From Saccharopolyspora aridisoli (lineage in GTDB: Bacteria; Actinomycetota; Actinomycetes; Mycobacteriales; Pseudonocardiaceae), in the NCBI RefSeq assembly GCF_004348445.1, contig NZ_SMKV01000007.1:1-64000 (forward strand): a stretch of 64,000 nucleotides of DNA, written 5' to 3'. The notes under the pieces are model-generated. The model was not told the origin of the DNA. It saw only the letters and a program-made list of their open reading frames with translations, and ran no database searches. How positions within the stretch are numbered: the stretch's first letter is position 1; every line of letters begins with the position of its first letter. Of the stretch, positions 8,010 to 16,244 are shown piece by piece. The position numbers were made by a program, and so were the translations under genes.

Positions 8010-9608
8010 ATGGCTCGTGCGCAGGGCGTGCAGTCGATTCCGGCTGCGGTCCGGAACGCGGCGGAACGCTTCGGCGAGGTGGAAGCGCTGGTGGACGGCC
8101 CGGTCCGGCTGACCTTCGGCCAGCTCGCCGAGCGAGTCCGGGAACTGGCGCGGATGTTCGCCGCCGTCGGCGTTCGCCCAGGCGACCGGGTTGCCCTGAA
8201 CTCGCCGAACACCCACCACTGGGTGCTGGCCGCCCTCGGCGCCTCCTGCGCGGGAGCGACGCTGGTGCCGGTCAACACCCGCTTCACGGGCGTGGAATCG
8301 GCGGACCTGTTGCACCGCAGCAAGGCTCGTGCCCTGGTGGTGGCCGACGAGTTCCTGGGAGTGGACCGGCTCGCGGGCATCCACGAGGCCGCCGGCGAGG
8401 GCCCCGGCGAGGTGGTCGCCGGATTGCCGGAGCTGCGGGCGGTCCTGCGCGTCCCGGTCGGCGCCGCGTCCCCGGCGGAACCCGGCGTGCACGAGTGGGA
8501 CGAGATCGGCGAACTGGCCGCGAAGGTGCCGGAATCGGAGGTCGAGCGCCGCGCCCACGCGGTCTCCGCTGACGATCTCGCCGACGTGCTGTTCACATCC
8601 GGAACCACCGGTCGCGCCAAGGGCGTGATGTCGTTGCACCGCCAGACGCTCGGCGTCGCCAGGGCCTGGGCCGAGTGCGGCAACGTCCGCAAGGGCGACC
8701 GGTACCTGCTGGTCAACCCGTTCTCGCACAGCTTCGGCTACAAGGCCGGAATCCTGGTGTCCCTGCTGACGGGCACGACGATGGTCCCGCAGGCGATCTT
8801 CGACGCGGCCTCGATGCTCGAGGTCATCGACACCGAGCGGATCTCGATCCTGGCCGCCGCCCCCACGGTCTTCCAGACCTTGCTGCACGCGCCGGAACGC
8901 GGCGGCCGACGGTTGCCGGGACTGCGCTTGGCGGTCACCGGTGCCGCGACGGTCCCGGTCGCGCTGGTCGAGCGCATGCGGTCCGACCTGGGCTTCGACA
9001 CGGTGCTCACCGCCTACGGGCTGACCGAGGCGGTCGTGGCCACCATGTGCCGTCCGGGGGACGACGCGGGAACCGTCGCTCACACCTGCGGTCGTGCCGC
9101 CGCCGATTTCGAGGTGGCGGTGGTCGACGCCGACGGCAACGACATGGCCCCGGGGCAGGCGGGAGAGGTGGTGCTGCGCGGCCCGAACGTGATGCGCGGC
9201 TACCTCGACGACCCGAGCGCCACGGCGCACGCCATCGACCACGACGGCAGGCTGCACACCGGTGACATCGGGGTGCTGGACGAACGCGGCTACCTGCGGA
9301 TCACCGATCGGCTCAAGGACATGTACGTCTGCGGCGGTTTCAACGTCTACCCCGCCGAGGTGGAACAGGCCTTGGCCTACCTGGAGGGGGTGCGGGACGT
9401 GGCGGTGATCGGGGTGCCGCACGAACGCCTCGGCGAGGTCGGCAAGGCGTACGTGGTCGGTGACGATTCACTCACCGAGGAATCGGTGCTGGCCTTCTGC
9501 AAGCAGCGGCTGGCGAACTTCAAGCTGCCGCGCTCGGTGGAGTTCGTCGGTGCACTCCCGCGCAACGCCTCCGGCAAAATCCTCAAGCGGGTTCTCGCGG
9601 AGCGGTGA
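8010..9608 (+). CDS. Acyl-CoA ligase, FadD3-like
   Basis: A 532-residue adenylate-forming CoA ligase. The phosphate-binding loop is SGTTGRAKG near residues 197-206; YGLTE follows near residue 336, then TGDIGVLDERGYLRITDRLKD, split in families as HTGD and DRLKD, the hinge CGGFNVYPAEVE, and the C-terminal lysine motif NASGKILKR. The YVCGGFNVYPAEVEQ stretch and overall pattern suit the FadD3 group, which in mycobacteria activates a C/D-ring propionate in cholesterol breakdown; that substrate is not established here. GGGAGG precedes ATG 8010. The gene ends 26 bases inside the convergent acyl-CoA dehydrogenase, which may act on the same acyl chain. Confidence 0.85.
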   Translation: MARAQGVQSIPAAVRNAAERFGEVEALVDGPVRLTFGQLAERVRELARMFAAVGVRPGDRVALNSPNTHHWVLAALGASCAGATLVPVNTRFTGVESADLLHRSKARALVVADEFLGVDRLAGIHEAAGEGPGEVVAGLPELRAVLRVPVGAASPAEPGVHEWDEIGELAAKVPESEVERRAHAVSADDLADVLFTSGTTGRAKGVMSLHRQTLGVARAWAECGNVRKGDRYLLVNPFSHSFGYKAGILVSLLTGTTMVPQAIFDAASMLEVIDTERISILAAAPTVFQTLLHAPERGGRRLPGLRLAVTGAATVPVALVERMRSDLGFDTVLTAYGLTEAVVATMCRPGDDAGTVAHTCGRAAADFEVAVVDADGNDMAPGQAGEVVLRGPNVMRGYLDDPSATAHAIDHDGRLHTGDIGVLDERGYLRITDRLKDMYVCGGFNVYPAEVEQALAYLEGVRDVAVIGVPHERLGEVGKAYVVGDDSLTEESVLAFCKQRLANFKLPRSVEFVGALPRNASGKILKRVLAER

Positions 9609-10608
9609 GCCGGTTCAGCAGCGCCGTCTTGATCGACGGCCGCGAACCGAACAGCAGCAGGAACGTGGCCTCCCGGACCAGCCGCTGCGTGTGACTGCCC
9701 GGTAGCACCGATCGGCTGCCGTGGTGCACGGCGGCGGCTGAGGCCGCCCGCATCGCGAGCTCTGACGCCTGCGCCCGCACCTCGGAGAGCTCCTCGGCGG
9801 CGGCCGTGACCAGCTTCGATCGCGTGGCGTCGAGCTCGCCGGGCAGCCCGCCCGCGTCGTCGCCGAGCAGCGAGATCGCGCGCCCGGCCACGCCGAGCGC
9901 GAGGGCGCCGTTGAGACGCACGGAACTGGGATCTCCCTTGAGGAACTCGGCTTGCGGCACGGTCGAGGCGATCCGGTCGCGCGGCACGAAGTGCCTGTTG
10001 AACCGCAGCGTCACGGTGCCGCTGGCCTGCACCGCCATCAGGTCGAGAGGTTCGGCGTGCAGCGTGTCGGTCTCCGCGACGTCGAGCATCGCGAAGATCA
10101 GCGTGTCCTCGGGTTTGCGGCCGGCGACCAGCAGCGAGTCGACCATGCCCCAGCCGGTGAACCAGGGCGCGGTGCCTTCCAGCAGGTATCCGCCGACGAC
10201 CGGCGAGGCTCGCAGCGGCGCCGGGCCCGTCCGCAGCGCCGACGCCAGCGCGATCCCGCCCCGGCGCTTGCCCGCGAGCAGGTCGGACAGGTAGTTGTCC
10301 CGCAGGTTGCGGTTCTTGGTGTTCTCGGCGGCGTTGAGCACGCCGTGGTGCTGGATCCACACGAACGTCGTGGTCAGGCAGCCGCTCGCGAGAACTTCGA
10401 TGAGCCGCAGCGCCGACGCGAGGTCGCCGACGTCGAGCGTGGCCAGCTCCTGAGATGCCGCGAGTCCGTAGAAGCCGCGCTCGGCGAGCAGGTCCAGGTG
10501 GCTGTCGGGGACCCGCTCGGCGGCGTCGACCTCCAGCGCGGCGGGGAAGAACACGTCCTCGGCGATCTGCCGAGCATCCTGCAACGCGGGCGACTCCTGA
10601 GTCATCAC
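9583..10608 (-). CDS. Acyl-CoA dehydrogenase family protein
   Basis: A 341-residue FAD-dependent acyl-CoA dehydrogenase-like protein, shorter than the usual 380 or so. The N-terminal helical part (DARQIAEDVFFPAALEVD, LLAERGFYGLAA) and the middle beta region (GRKPEDTLIFAMLDVAE) are recognisable, and the C-terminal helical bundle is present. The characteristic substrate-binding and catalytic Glu motifs are weak, so it may be a divergent member acting on an unusual substrate. Two ATG codons are adjacent at 10608 and 10605; either could be used, with GGGG in front. Its tail overlaps the convergent acyl-CoA ligase by 26 bases. Confidence 0.75.
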   Translation of the reverse strand: MMTQESPALQDARQIAEDVFFPAALEVDAAERVPDSHLDLLAERGFYGLAASQELATLDVGDLASALRLIEVLASGCLTTTFVWIQHHGVLNAAENTKNRNLRDNYLSDLLAGKRRGGIALASALRTGPAPLRASPVVGGYLLEGTAPWFTGWGMVDSLLVAGRKPEDTLIFAMLDVAETDTLHAEPLDLMAVQASGTVTLRFNRHFVPRDRIASTVPQAEFLKGDPSSVRLNGALALGVAGRAISLLGDDAGGLPGELDATRSKLVTAAAEELSEVRAQASELAMRAASAAAVHHGSRSVLPGSHTQRLVREATFLLLFGSRPSIKTALLNRLTAPREPA

Positions 10609-10696
10609 CCCAGTTTCCCCGAGTCCGCGCGACCGGCACGACAGGGCTCGGTCACCTGGCGGGGAGGGTCCGCGGCGTCAGCGGGGTGCGCCGACG

Positions 10697-11443
10697 TCAC
10701 TCGCCGGGCAGGCGTGGTTCGGCCATGCGCACGCCTGCGGTTCTGAGGCGTTCGTCGAAGGCGTCGGCGAGGTCGTTGAGCGCTCGTCCGCAGTCGCCGG
10801 TGTGGGCGGGTCCGTGCATCAGGCCGAGCGTGGTGGGGTGCAGGTCCGCGAGGGAGCGGATGGTCGGTGCGGTGGAGGGGGTGAGGCAGGTGGCGCCGAA
10901 GTTGTCCTCCGCGCTCAGCGCCGGGCCGACGATGTCGGCCTCGGTGAGCGCGGAGGTGCGGCCGAGCGCGGTGAACAGATCGCCGCAGAACAGCGTCCCG
11001 GTCACCTCCTCGAACAGCAGGCCGGCGTCCCACCCGTGCGGGACGTGCGGTGTCTCGATGCGCCGGACGCGTTTGCCGCCGAGGTCCACCACCTCGTCGT
11101 GCGAGAGCTGCCGCGGCGGTCGGTCGGCCATGTCGTTGATCGACAGTCGGCAGCCGAGGACCCCGTGCGCGATCTGCGACGAGGGGGCGGCGTGCAGCCA
11201 CTCGTTCATCGATCCGCACTCGTCGGCCTCCAGGTGGCCGGAGGCCACCCACCGCAGCCGGGACAGCGGCACGATGCGCTGCACCGCGGCCGACACCTCG
11301 GGGAACAAGCCGCGCATCCCGGTGTGGAACAGCAGTGGTTCGTCCGCGTTCAGCAGGAACTGGTTGAACACCAGGCCGGGCGGCTCCACGTAGGTCGAAA
11401 TCCGGTGCACGCCATCAGCGATTTCGGTGGTCTCCGTCGGCAT
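10697..11443 (-). CDS. MBL-fold protein with flavodiiron-type (ODP) iron site
   Basis: A 248-residue metallo-beta-lactamase-fold protein. Instead of the hydrolase motif HxHxDH it has H70-x-E72-x-D74 (SGHLEADECG), the di-iron signature of flavodiiron proteins, followed by H133/H136, D155 (FCGDLF) and H210 (LMHGPAH), matching the order of the six ligands. It has no flavodoxin domain, so electrons would have to come from a separate partner. Known relatives sense or reduce oxygen or NO; the role here is inferred only. ATG 11443 is preceded by GAGGGGGAG. A longer in-frame start exists at 11509 without a ribosome site. Confidence 0.8.
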   Translation of the reverse strand: MPTETTEIADGVHRISTYVEPPGLVFNQFLLNADEPLLFHTGMRGLFPEVSAAVQRIVPLSRLRWVASGHLEADECGSMNEWLHAAPSSQIAHGVLGCRLSINDMADRPPRQLSHDEVVDLGGKRVRRIETPHVPHGWDAGLLFEEVTGTLFCGDLFTALGRTSALTEADIVGPALSAEDNFGATCLTPSTAPTIRSLADLHPTTLGLMHGPAHTGDCGRALNDLADAFDERLRTAGVRMAEPRLPGE

Positions 11444-11617
11444 CGCTGCTCCCCCTCGATCCAGCCGCTGTGGTCCGATCGAAGTCAGTGTTACCCCGGC
11501 CCCCGACAACCGGCGGGGAGAGGACCGGGCGGTGCGCGGGGAGGTGGCGCACCGCCCGGTCCGGCGGGCTCGGCGTCGTGTCGGGGGGCCTCGACGTCGA
11601 GCCTGGTCTTCCCGGGA

Positions 11618-11866
11618 TCAGGAGCGTTCCGAGTTCCCCGGCATCGGGACGTCGGCGAGGCGGTGGGCCGCGACGTTGCAGTCGGGGCAGGTCGGCCAGA
11701 ACCAGGCGAAGGTCGAGTCGTTCGCGTGGATGTCGTCGCCGCAGAGGGCGGTGATCTCGGCTTCGTCCGGCCAGCCGCCGGGAGGCCGCGCTTCGCCTAT
11801 CGCGTGTCGCCGGCCGTCCCCGGGGACCCAGCTGAACGGGTGCGGCCGGTAGCGCGGTTCGCCCAT
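11618..11866 (-). CDS. Small zinc-finger protein
   Basis: An 82-residue protein with likely zinc ligands C42, C60-x-x-C63 and H68 and an N-terminal HPFSWVPGDGRRHA motif. Proteins of this shape are frequent in Pseudonocardiaceae next to XRE/DUF397 gene pairs, as here, but have no assigned function. ATG 11866 follows GGAGG at eight bases; ATG 11881 would add five residues. The gene is divergent from the XRE regulator gene, and the shared 182-base interval contains a palindrome at 11946-11961. Confidence 0.65.
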   Translation of the reverse strand: MGEPRYRPHPFSWVPGDGRRHAIGEARPPGGWPDEAEITALCGDDIHANDSTFAWFWPTCPDCNVAAHRLADVPMPGNSERS

Positions 11867-11945
11867 GTGCGACGCCTCCATCTGAGGTGATCTCTGCTGG
11901 TAGCGGCGTGGGCCACAAGATCAGCTCCACATGAGCGAATGTATT

Positions 11946-11961
11946 GCATGTGTGCACATGC
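11946..11961. promoter_or_regulatory. Inverted repeat GCATGTG-TG-CACATGC
   Basis: Perfect 7-base arms around TG, lying in the AT-richer interval between the divergent zinc-finger and XRE genes. It is well placed to be an operator, possibly for the XRE protein encoded next to it; this is inference from position and symmetry. Confidence 0.45.
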
Positions 11962-12048
11962 GCCAATTACCGATATGGGTGAACGCAATGTGGGCACTCT
12001 TGTTGCAGGATGATCGGCAGTCAGATGCGCAGCCAGGGAGTGCGAGAG

Positions 12049-12921
12049 ATGGTCGAAGAGCACGAGGACGGGCCGGGCCCCAACCTGCGACGCCGCGAAC
12101 TCGGGCGGGAGCTCCGCCAACTGCGCGAGCAGGCGGGCAAGAAGGTCGCCGAGACCTCCAAGTACGCGGGCCTGACCGTCACCACGATCAACAGGATCGA
12201 AGGCGGCAAGCAGGTCATCCTGCCGCGCAACGTGCGCCTGCTCTGCCAGTTCTACGGCGTGGAGGCACCGCTGTCGGACAACCTCGTCCGCCAGGCCGAG
12301 GAGTCCAACGAGCGCGGCTGGTGGGCGATGTACTCCGACACCATGCCGGAGTGGTTCGAGAAGTTCGTCGGCCTGGAATCCGACGCCGACGAGCTGTGGA
12401 ACTACTCGCCGATCGTCGTGGACGGACTTCTGCAGACACCCGAGTACGCGCAGGCGATGTTCGGGGTCAGGGCGTCAGCTGTCGACGAGCAGACGCTTCA
12501 GCGCTCCATCGGCCTCCGCAAGGCAAGGCAGGACCGGGTCAACTGCGAGAAGAACCCGACTCGGCTGCACGTCGTGCTCGATGAGGCGGCGCTGCGGAGA
12601 GCAGTCGGCGGCGAGGAGGTTCTCCGGAACCAACTGCGCTACCTCGTCACAACGGCCGCGAAGCCGAACATGACGATCCAGGTCATGCCCTTCGCAACAG
12701 GAGCGCATCTCGGTCTGCAGACGCCGTTCTCGATGCTCCGGTTCCCCGAGGGGTTCGACGACATGGACGCCGTGTACGTCGAGAACCTCCGCGGTGGTGT
12801 CTGGTTGGAGCGCCCGAACGACATCAAGCACTACACCGAGGTCTTCGAGCAGATGCGTGCCGAAGCACTCACGCCTGCCGAATCCGTGGAGTTCATGGAT
12901 AGCCTTGCGTCGTCCCTGTGA
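12049..12921 (+). CDS. XRE-family regulator with DUF5753 domain
   Basis: A 290-residue DNA-binding protein of the large actinobacterial XRE/DUF5753 group. A helix-turn-helix occupies about residues 18-75 (LREQAGKKVAETSKYAGL, TVTTINRIEGGK). The rest is DUF5753, with E-Y-A-Q-A-M-F after LLQTP, and the late motif V-M-P-F-A-T-G-A-H. Such regulators pair with a small downstream DUF397 protein that modulates them, as seen here 27 bases downstream. ATG 12049 is chosen because GGGAG at 12036-12040 lies eight bases upstream; ATG 12010 and 12025 are alternatives. Confidence 0.88.
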   Translation: MVEEHEDGPGPNLRRRELGRELRQLREQAGKKVAETSKYAGLTVTTINRIEGGKQVILPRNVRLLCQFYGVEAPLSDNLVRQAEESNERGWWAMYSDTMPEWFEKFVGLESDADELWNYSPIVVDGLLQTPEYAQAMFGVRASAVDEQTLQRSIGLRKARQDRVNCEKNPTRLHVVLDEAALRRAVGGEEVLRNQLRYLVTTAAKPNMTIQVMPFATGAHLGLQTPFSMLRFPEGFDDMDAVYVENLRGGVWLERPNDIKHYTEVFEQMRAEALTPAESVEFMDSLASSL

Positions 12922-12948
12922 CACACCTGCGAAGGGGAGGACGCGAAC

Positions 12949-13149
12949 ATGAACGAGCTGGCGGGCGCCGTGTGGCGGAAGTCGAGTCGGAGCACCGATC
13001 AGGGGCAGTGCGTCGAGTTGGCGCAGAACCTGCCGCACGTCAGCGGTTTTCGTGACTCGAAGGCGCCTGACCGGGCCGCATTAGCCTTCTCCAAGGAGCG
13101 GTTCGCGGACTTCCTCGTCGCGGTGAAGGCCGGCCGACTGGACGGGTGA
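12949..13149 (+). CDS. DUF397 domain protein
   Basis: A 66-residue DUF397 protein. The pattern is complete: W-R-K-S-S-R-S near the start, then Q-C-V-E-L-A, V-x-x-F-R-D-S-K-A-P, and F-A-D-F-L-V-A-V-K-A-G at the end. DUF397 proteins are small partners of XRE/DUF5753 regulators such as WhiJ-type systems in Streptomyces. GGGGAGG precedes ATG 12949. It forms an operon with the preceding XRE gene and is followed by a hairpin. Confidence 0.88.
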   Translation: MNELAGAVWRKSSRSTDQGQCVELAQNLPHVSGFRDSKAPDRAALAFSKERFADFLVAVKAGRLDG

Positions 13150-13154
13150 GTTCG

Positions 13155-13186
13155 CTCGGCCCCTGCCCTGCGTGGCGGGGGCCGAG
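13155..13186 (+). terminator. Hairpin after the XRE-DUF397 operon
   Basis: Thirteen-base arms (CTCGGCCCCTGCC at 13155-13167 and GGCGGGGGCCGAG at 13174-13186) with a single mismatch and a six-base loop, beginning five bases after the DUF397 stop. There is no T-run, which is normal for actinobacteria. Confidence 0.6.
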
Positions 13187-13757
13187 TCAGATGAGCAGGC
13201 GTCGCAGTCACTCGCCGAATCAACGAAATCCGTGGCGGCCATGCGCGATGCCGTGGAATAGCCGGACCTGAAGCTGGACCCCGACGCGGGCGAGGGCGAT
13301 TTGCTCCACAGTGGACGACCATGTGGCCGCGGTCGAATCCTGGCTGTCCCGGGCTCGAGCGCTCAAAGGGGGCTGTCGAACATCGTGGGACCACGAACGC
13401 CTGCGTGACCGCGTTCAGGTCTGCGGTCCGCGACATCACCAGCGCTGGGCGCGTGATCGGTGGTGCGATCGCTGCGGACGCCATGATGCCTTTCACGTTC
13501 GGCACCTCGATCGCTGTGTTCGCTGCCTCGGCGTCGGCACCGCCTTGGATGCGCTGGCGAAGAACATGGACTTGGTCAGCAAGCTGACGGGACTGTTGAC
13601 CAAGAACGCGGCCAACGCGAGCAAGGTCAGCGGCGAGTTGTTGGGGCGGCGTCGCGGCTGGAAGTGGACGGCAGAACGGCCCTGCACCGAAGCCCGCACC
13701 CGAGAACCCGACGAAGGAGCACATGGCCAAGCTCACGATCGAGCAGCGGGAGGAGCG
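13187..13757 (+). pseudogene. Decayed T7SS-substrate-like gene remnants
   Basis: No single frame explains this stretch, but protein-like pieces appear in successive frames. Around 13190-13300 one frame reads SLAESTKSVAAMRDAVE, a stop, then DLKLDPDAGEGDLL. Another frame gives VRDITSAGRVIGGAIAADA up to about 13550, the next gives LDALAKNMDLVSKLTGLLTK to about 13640, and the first frame returns with PAPKPAPENPTKEHMAKLTI and ends TIEQREER at 13761 in an ATGA overlap with the next ORF. This pattern of helical N-part, small-residue hydrophobic stretch, Pro-rich linker and coupled downstream gene resembles ESX-type secreted toxins, now broken by at least two indels and one stop. Confidence 0.45.
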
Positions 13758-14027
13758 ATGAACGGTGTCACGGACCGAGCGAAGGCGAAGTTCCTGACGA
13801 CCAGTCTCGGCAAGAAACACCAAGAGGTATACCGCTTGGTGCAGGTGCTCCGGAGCGCTGATGCCCTCGCGGCACCGGGCGGCGATTTCCGGATCGGCTC
13901 GTTCGAGATCCCACCGGCGAAGTCCTGCACTCGTCCCGGCATCGAGACCCACGACGAACGGGCTGCCCATCGGGCTCAGCTGCGGCAACGCAGGCTCATC
14001 GGGTCGGGTCGTGGCCCCAGTTCATGA
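13758..14027 (+). CDS. Hypothetical protein coupled to decayed toxin-like gene
   Basis: An 89-residue frame whose ATG overlaps the stop of the upstream remnant (ATGA). The first 45 residues (MNGVTDRAKAKFLTTSLG...) look like genuine coding sequence. The second half is Arg-rich and overlaps the end of the convergent DUF3140 gene by 32 bases, so the gene may be truncated or frameshifted. By position it could be the remains of a partner or immunity gene; no family is recognised. Confidence 0.35.
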   Translation: MNGVTDRAKAKFLTTSLGKKHQEVYRLVQVLRSADALAAPGGDFRIGSFEIPPAKSCTRPGIETHDERAAHRAQLRQRRLIGSGRGPSS

Positions 14028-14325
14028 GCGAGTAGCGCCAAGTCGTATCAACGGGGTCCCCGGACGGGCGCTGGGCGAGATGGCGTTTGACGTAGCCGCG
14101 AACCCGACGCATGTGGGCCAAGTCGTCGTTGCTGTACTCGGAGCGGTTCTTGCGCAGCAGCGCCAGGATGCGCCGGCCGGATTCGTGGCCCTTGGTCTCG
14201 CCTCCTTCGTCGGACTGCCCGGCATTCTTCGACTCGTCACTGGCAAGCCACCGTTCGAGTTCCTTCGGCGTCATGTTGACCAGCCGCTCGAAGTCGGCGA
14301 TCAGATCTCGGTCGTCCTCGGTCAT
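13996..14325 (-). CDS. DUF3140 family protein
   Basis: A 109-residue DUF3140 protein. Matching family elements are NMTPKELERWL near residue 18, the middle GRRILALLRKNR, HMRRVRGYVKRHLAQRP, and the C-terminal TTWRYSLMNWGHDP. The family is widespread in actinobacteria and has no assigned function, although members often accompany stress-related small genes. GGAGG lies ten bases before ATG 14325. It sits 23 bases behind the next gene upstream on the same strand (14349-14915), so they likely form an operon. Confidence 0.85.
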   Translation of the reverse strand: MTEDDRDLIADFERLVNMTPKELERWLASDESKNAGQSDEGGETKGHESGRRILALLRKNRSEYSNDDLAHMRRVRGYVKRHLAQRPSGDPVDTTWRYSLMNWGHDPTR

Positions 14326-14348
14326 CAGCGACACGCCTCCTGCGCAGG

Positions 14349-14915
14349 TCAACGGTGTCTCGCCTTTTCCAGCTGCTGCAGCACCGTCTTGCGGGCCTTG
14401 TGCTCGCGCTCGTACCGCAGGGCTCCTTCGGCTTCACGTGGAGTCAGATCGCGAGCGCGTTTCGCCGCCTGCCGGGCGGTGAGCGCGTCGAGTTCGGCGA
14501 ACTTGCGCGCGGATTTGGCCGCGGGCGGGTTCGCCGCATGCTGCTTGCCCCGGCGCGATTCGGTCCGCTTCGCCCGCTGGGTCTCGCGCCGCTCGCGCGG
14601 CGACAGTTCCTCCCAAGCGCGCTCAGGCAAGTACCTCTCGGTCTCACCATCGTGGCGGGCCCGGGCAGAGCCCGACTCGGTCACCCAGCGCTGCTCGGTC
14701 CACTCCACGAGGTCCGCCTGCTCCGCGGTTGGCTGCTGCGGATGCCGGTAGCCGCCGCCATGCTTCTCGTACTCCTGCGCGAGCAGCTGGCTCTTGCGGG
14801 CCGACCACTGGCCGGCCGCCCCGCCCTTGTCCGAAGCCTTCAAGCCCTCCTTCAACCGCTCTCGAAGCTCCGGATCGGTGTAGTCGCGCTCGTAGTCCTT
14901 CTTGCTCTTGCCCAT
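14349..14915 (-). CDS. Hypothetical basic protein (DUF5872-like N-terminus)
   Basis: A 188-residue, highly charged protein. The N-terminal part (KKDYERDYTDPELRERL, QWSARKSQLLAQEYEKHGGGY, then ERYLPERAWEELS) matches my recollection of a small conserved family labelled DUF5872, found in many soil bacteria. The C-terminal 45 residues (LDALTARQAAKRARDLTP, ALRYEREHKARKTVLQQLE) form a helix-rich tail. No enzyme motif is visible; a nucleic-acid or stress role is plausible from charge only. ATG 14915 starts the conserved block, although no strong ribosome site precedes it. Operon partner: the DUF3140 gene downstream. Confidence 0.65.
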   Translation of the reverse strand: MGKSKKDYERDYTDPELRERLKEGLKASDKGGAAGQWSARKSQLLAQEYEKHGGGYRHPQQPTAEQADLVEWTEQRWVTESGSARARHDGETERYLPERAWEELSPRERRETQRAKRTESRRGKQHAANPPAAKSARKFAELDALTARQAAKRARDLTPREAEGALRYEREHKARKTVLQQLEKARHR

Positions 14916-15047
14916 GCGAACGGGGTACCCGAATGCGAAGGGCGTGCCACATACCACTTGTCGATCTACCTGGTAAACCATCCTGCCGCACTACGAGTGG
15001 CCCGTTCATCGATCCGTGCGGGTAGTGGACTCTGGCCGGGTGGAAAG

Positions 15048-15464
15048 TTAGCCGATCAGGTTGCTGAACTGCTGTTGCACAGGACCGAGCAGGCTCGGGC
15101 CGATCAGCCCCATCACCGCGCCAACGATGACGATGATGCCCAGCAGCAGAGCAATAACGGCAAGGACAAGTCCGCCGGTCGCGACGCCCTTGCCGGTCAG
15201 CTGCGGCTGCAGGCCCTTCTTCCGGCCCATAACGCCCAGCACGATGCCGACAATGGCGAACAGGATCGCCAGCGGTGACAGCACGCCGGTCAGCGCGAAG
15301 ATGAACGCGGCGAGCCCGAACACCAGGGCGAACACCGCTACGGGGCTGGTCTTGGCCCGAGTCACAGCCGACGGCGCGCCCGTGGTCCAGGAGCTCCGGT
15401 CCGCGCTCGTCGTGGCTTCTTCGGTCGTGTGGTCGGCGTCGTCGGCACCGCGAGGGTGAGTCAT
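15048..15464 (-). CDS. DUF4190-type membrane protein
   Basis: A 138-residue membrane protein with a Thr/Ser/Asp-rich N-terminal 45 residues and two hydrophobic blocks typical of DUF4190: about 48-80 (VFALVFGLAAFIFALTGVL and following) and 95-125 (ATGGLVLAVIALLLGIIVIV). Function unknown. GAGGAG at eight bases before ATG 15464 sets the start; an upstream ATG at 15521 lacks one. Between this gene and the tRNA lies only decayed sequence. Confidence 0.75.
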   Translation of the reverse strand: MTHPRGADDADHTTEEATTSADRSSWTTGAPSAVTRAKTSPVAVFALVFGLAAFIFALTGVLSPLAILFAIVGIVLGVMGRKKGLQPQLTGKGVATGGLVLAVIALLLGIIVIVGAVMGLIGPSLLGPVQQQFSNLIG

Positions 15465-15654
15465 GGCAAGCTTCTCCTCTCCCATCACGTGGGTAGCCTG
15501 GTCAGCGCTCGAACATCGCATCGGCGTACCCGCCCACGGCAGACCTCACACCTCCCGTCGGTGATGGGCGGAACGGTGGCGGAGGTGTTTTCGTGGTCAA
15601 CACCGTGCCAAAGCGTCAATGAAGTTTGGTGCCGTTCGGGGCTGGTGCGGTAGG

Positions 15655-15860
15655 TCAGTCCCATTCCTGGCGGCGCTCCTCGGCGAGCTTGCGCAACTCG
15701 GCGACACGTCGTCGTAGCGCCAGCGGTTTTGGCCGCCAGGGGTGATCAGGGCTGGTGTGATCCAACCTTCTGGGCGTAGTTCTGCAGCTGAGGAAGATGC
15801 GCCGTCGGTCCGACTCCTGACCCAGGTCAGTGCAGATCCGTCGCCGAGCAGGTCGGTCAT
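15655..15860 (-). pseudogene. Frameshifted small gene, function unknown
   Basis: Two minus-strand frames join into one plausible protein. Starting at ATG 15860, the first reads MTDLLGDGSALTWVRSR and continues to EGWITPALITPGG; a shift near 15745 leads into PLALRRRVAELRKLAEERRQ, ending QEWD and a stop at 15655. The two halves have coding-like composition while their alternatives do not. No family is recognised. It lies inside the remnant element next to tRNA-Arg. Confidence 0.35.
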
Positions 15861-15939
15861 GTGCTCGATGATCGCGGTTTGTGCGGGGTGAACCGGTCGC
15901 GCTTGCCCGGCTTGTTGGCGCAGGCGAGACAGCACACGA

Positions 15940-16172
15940 GCCGACATCAGGAGCGCGGTGGTCGGCACTTCGTGGGAGGGGCTGCACCCGCACGCCTTCC
16001 GGCACCTGGTCGCGACCGAGATGGACAACGCTGGCAAGTCGGCTCGGGAGATCGCCGACTACCTGGGTCACGAGAAGGTCAGCATGACCCAGGACGTCTG
16101 CATTGGATGGACCGCAAGTCCACAGGCGGCTCGGCGGCCGAAGCGTTGGACGAGCTCGATCCGGGGAGCTGA
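15940..16172 (+). pseudogene. Tyrosine recombinase (integrase) C-terminal remnant
   Basis: The C-terminal catalytic part of a phage or AICE-type integrase. HPHAFRHLVATEMD contains the box II H-x-x-R, and AREIADYLGHEKVSMTQDV leads to where the Tyr nucleophile should be, but the codon is TGC (Cys), and the frame is then broken. The expected ending MDRKSTGGSAAEALDELDPG is found in another frame and stops at 16172. The N-terminal two thirds are gone. It sits 72 bases from the 3' end of tRNA-Arg, the usual place for an integrated element's int gene. Confidence 0.75.
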
Positions 16173-16244
16173 TCCAACTGTGGGGAAAAAGTGGGGGTTG
16201 ATCTTGAACTAGATCAGCCCCCGCTTGCTTTACCAGGGGGTTTG

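Noticed and set aside
12999-13988. Minus-strand 329-codon ORF
   Set aside because: It runs antisense through the DUF397 gene and the decayed region, has low-quality composition and no ribosome site.
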